A program made the position numbers and the translations under genes. Under the pieces are notes generated by a model that worked only from the letters and a program-made list of their open reading frames with translations, was not told the DNA's origin and made no database searches. Below, piece after piece: positions 63,835 through 64,000 of a DNA stretch of 64,000 nt. The first letter of the stretch is position 1. Each line of letters opens with the position of its first letter. Origin of the DNA: Desmonostoc muscorum FACHB-395 (lineage in GTDB: Bacteria > Cyanobacteriota > Cyanobacteriia > Cyanobacteriales > Nostocaceae); contig NZ_JACJSF010000003.1 of the NCBI RefSeq assembly GCF_014698035.1, forward strand, positions 62,001-126,000, written 5' to 3'.

Positions 63835-64000
<166 letters not shown>

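Overview
The window is chromosomal DNA of a filamentous cyanobacterium of the order Nostocales (Nostoc/Anabaena-like). Reasons: very frequent HIP1 octamers (GCGATCGC), many short tandemly repeated heptamers (GGGGACA, CATTCCC, CAAATGA types), a high-light-inducible protein, phylloquinone genes (menD, menB), a CruA/CruP-type lycopene cyclase relative, VIPP1, a DesC-type desaturase, a CcbP-type calcium-binding protein and a CRISPR repeat of a type common in this group. No rRNA or tRNA gene was recognised, and no intact insertion sequence was seen.

Layout. 0-7 kb: a conserved protein with a nucleotidyltransferase-like motif, a small conserved protein, the CruA/CruP flavoprotein and a coiled-coil protein. 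7.4-11.2 kb: a co-oriented sulfur group (cysteine-desulfurase-like PLP enzyme, sulfite-oxidase-fold molybdoprotein, TauE/SafE exporter). 11.5-15 kb: divergent response regulator and histidine kinase. 15.3-18.7 kb: three-gene minus-strand operon (DUF318-type permease, TIGR03943-type partner, beta-propeller protein). 19.4-23 kb: WD40 protein, small membrane proteins including an Hli, and alanine dehydrogenase. 23-24.2 kb: a ten-repeat CRISPR array without cas genes, followed directly by what looks like the 5' end of a group II intron. 24.2-31 kb: tRNA-dihydrouridine synthase, an Rpn-type nuclease, DesC desaturase divergent from an unusual TetR fusion, and a beta-helix protein. 31.7-35.3 kb: thiE-thiS, a class D beta-lactamase and a glycosyltransferase. 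36-41 kb: DUF1517 protein, CcbP-like protein, acetyltransferase, REC-PAS-GGDEF protein, folB. 41.3-46.4 kb: menD and menB separated by a DUF3800 gene, an Rpn-family gene and a decayed Rpn remnant. 46.5-54.4 kb: Cys-rich small protein, DciA-like helicase-loader relative, SPOR-like membrane protein, tandem PspA/VIPP1, thioredoxin, aminotransferase, PEP-CTERM protein. 55-64 kb: receiver protein, uvrC, small zinc-ribbon and Gln-rich proteins, rlmN, MIF-like tautomerase, cobM, lgt and the start of coaD.

Most genes are single transcription units separated by AT-rich spacers carrying palindromic repeats and heptamer repeats. The more unusual items are: the TetR regulator fused to a degenerate tyrosine-recombinase-like domain with a perfect palindrome before its start; the CRISPR array abutting a probable group II intron remnant; the putative sulfite release/oxidation/export module; a diguanylate cyclase whose receiver has Asn instead of the phosphorylated Asp; the DUF3800/Rpn insertion between menD and menB; and heptamer repeats inside the coding regions of the cyclase relative and of menD. 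All functions are read from sequence motifs by eye; no database search was possible.
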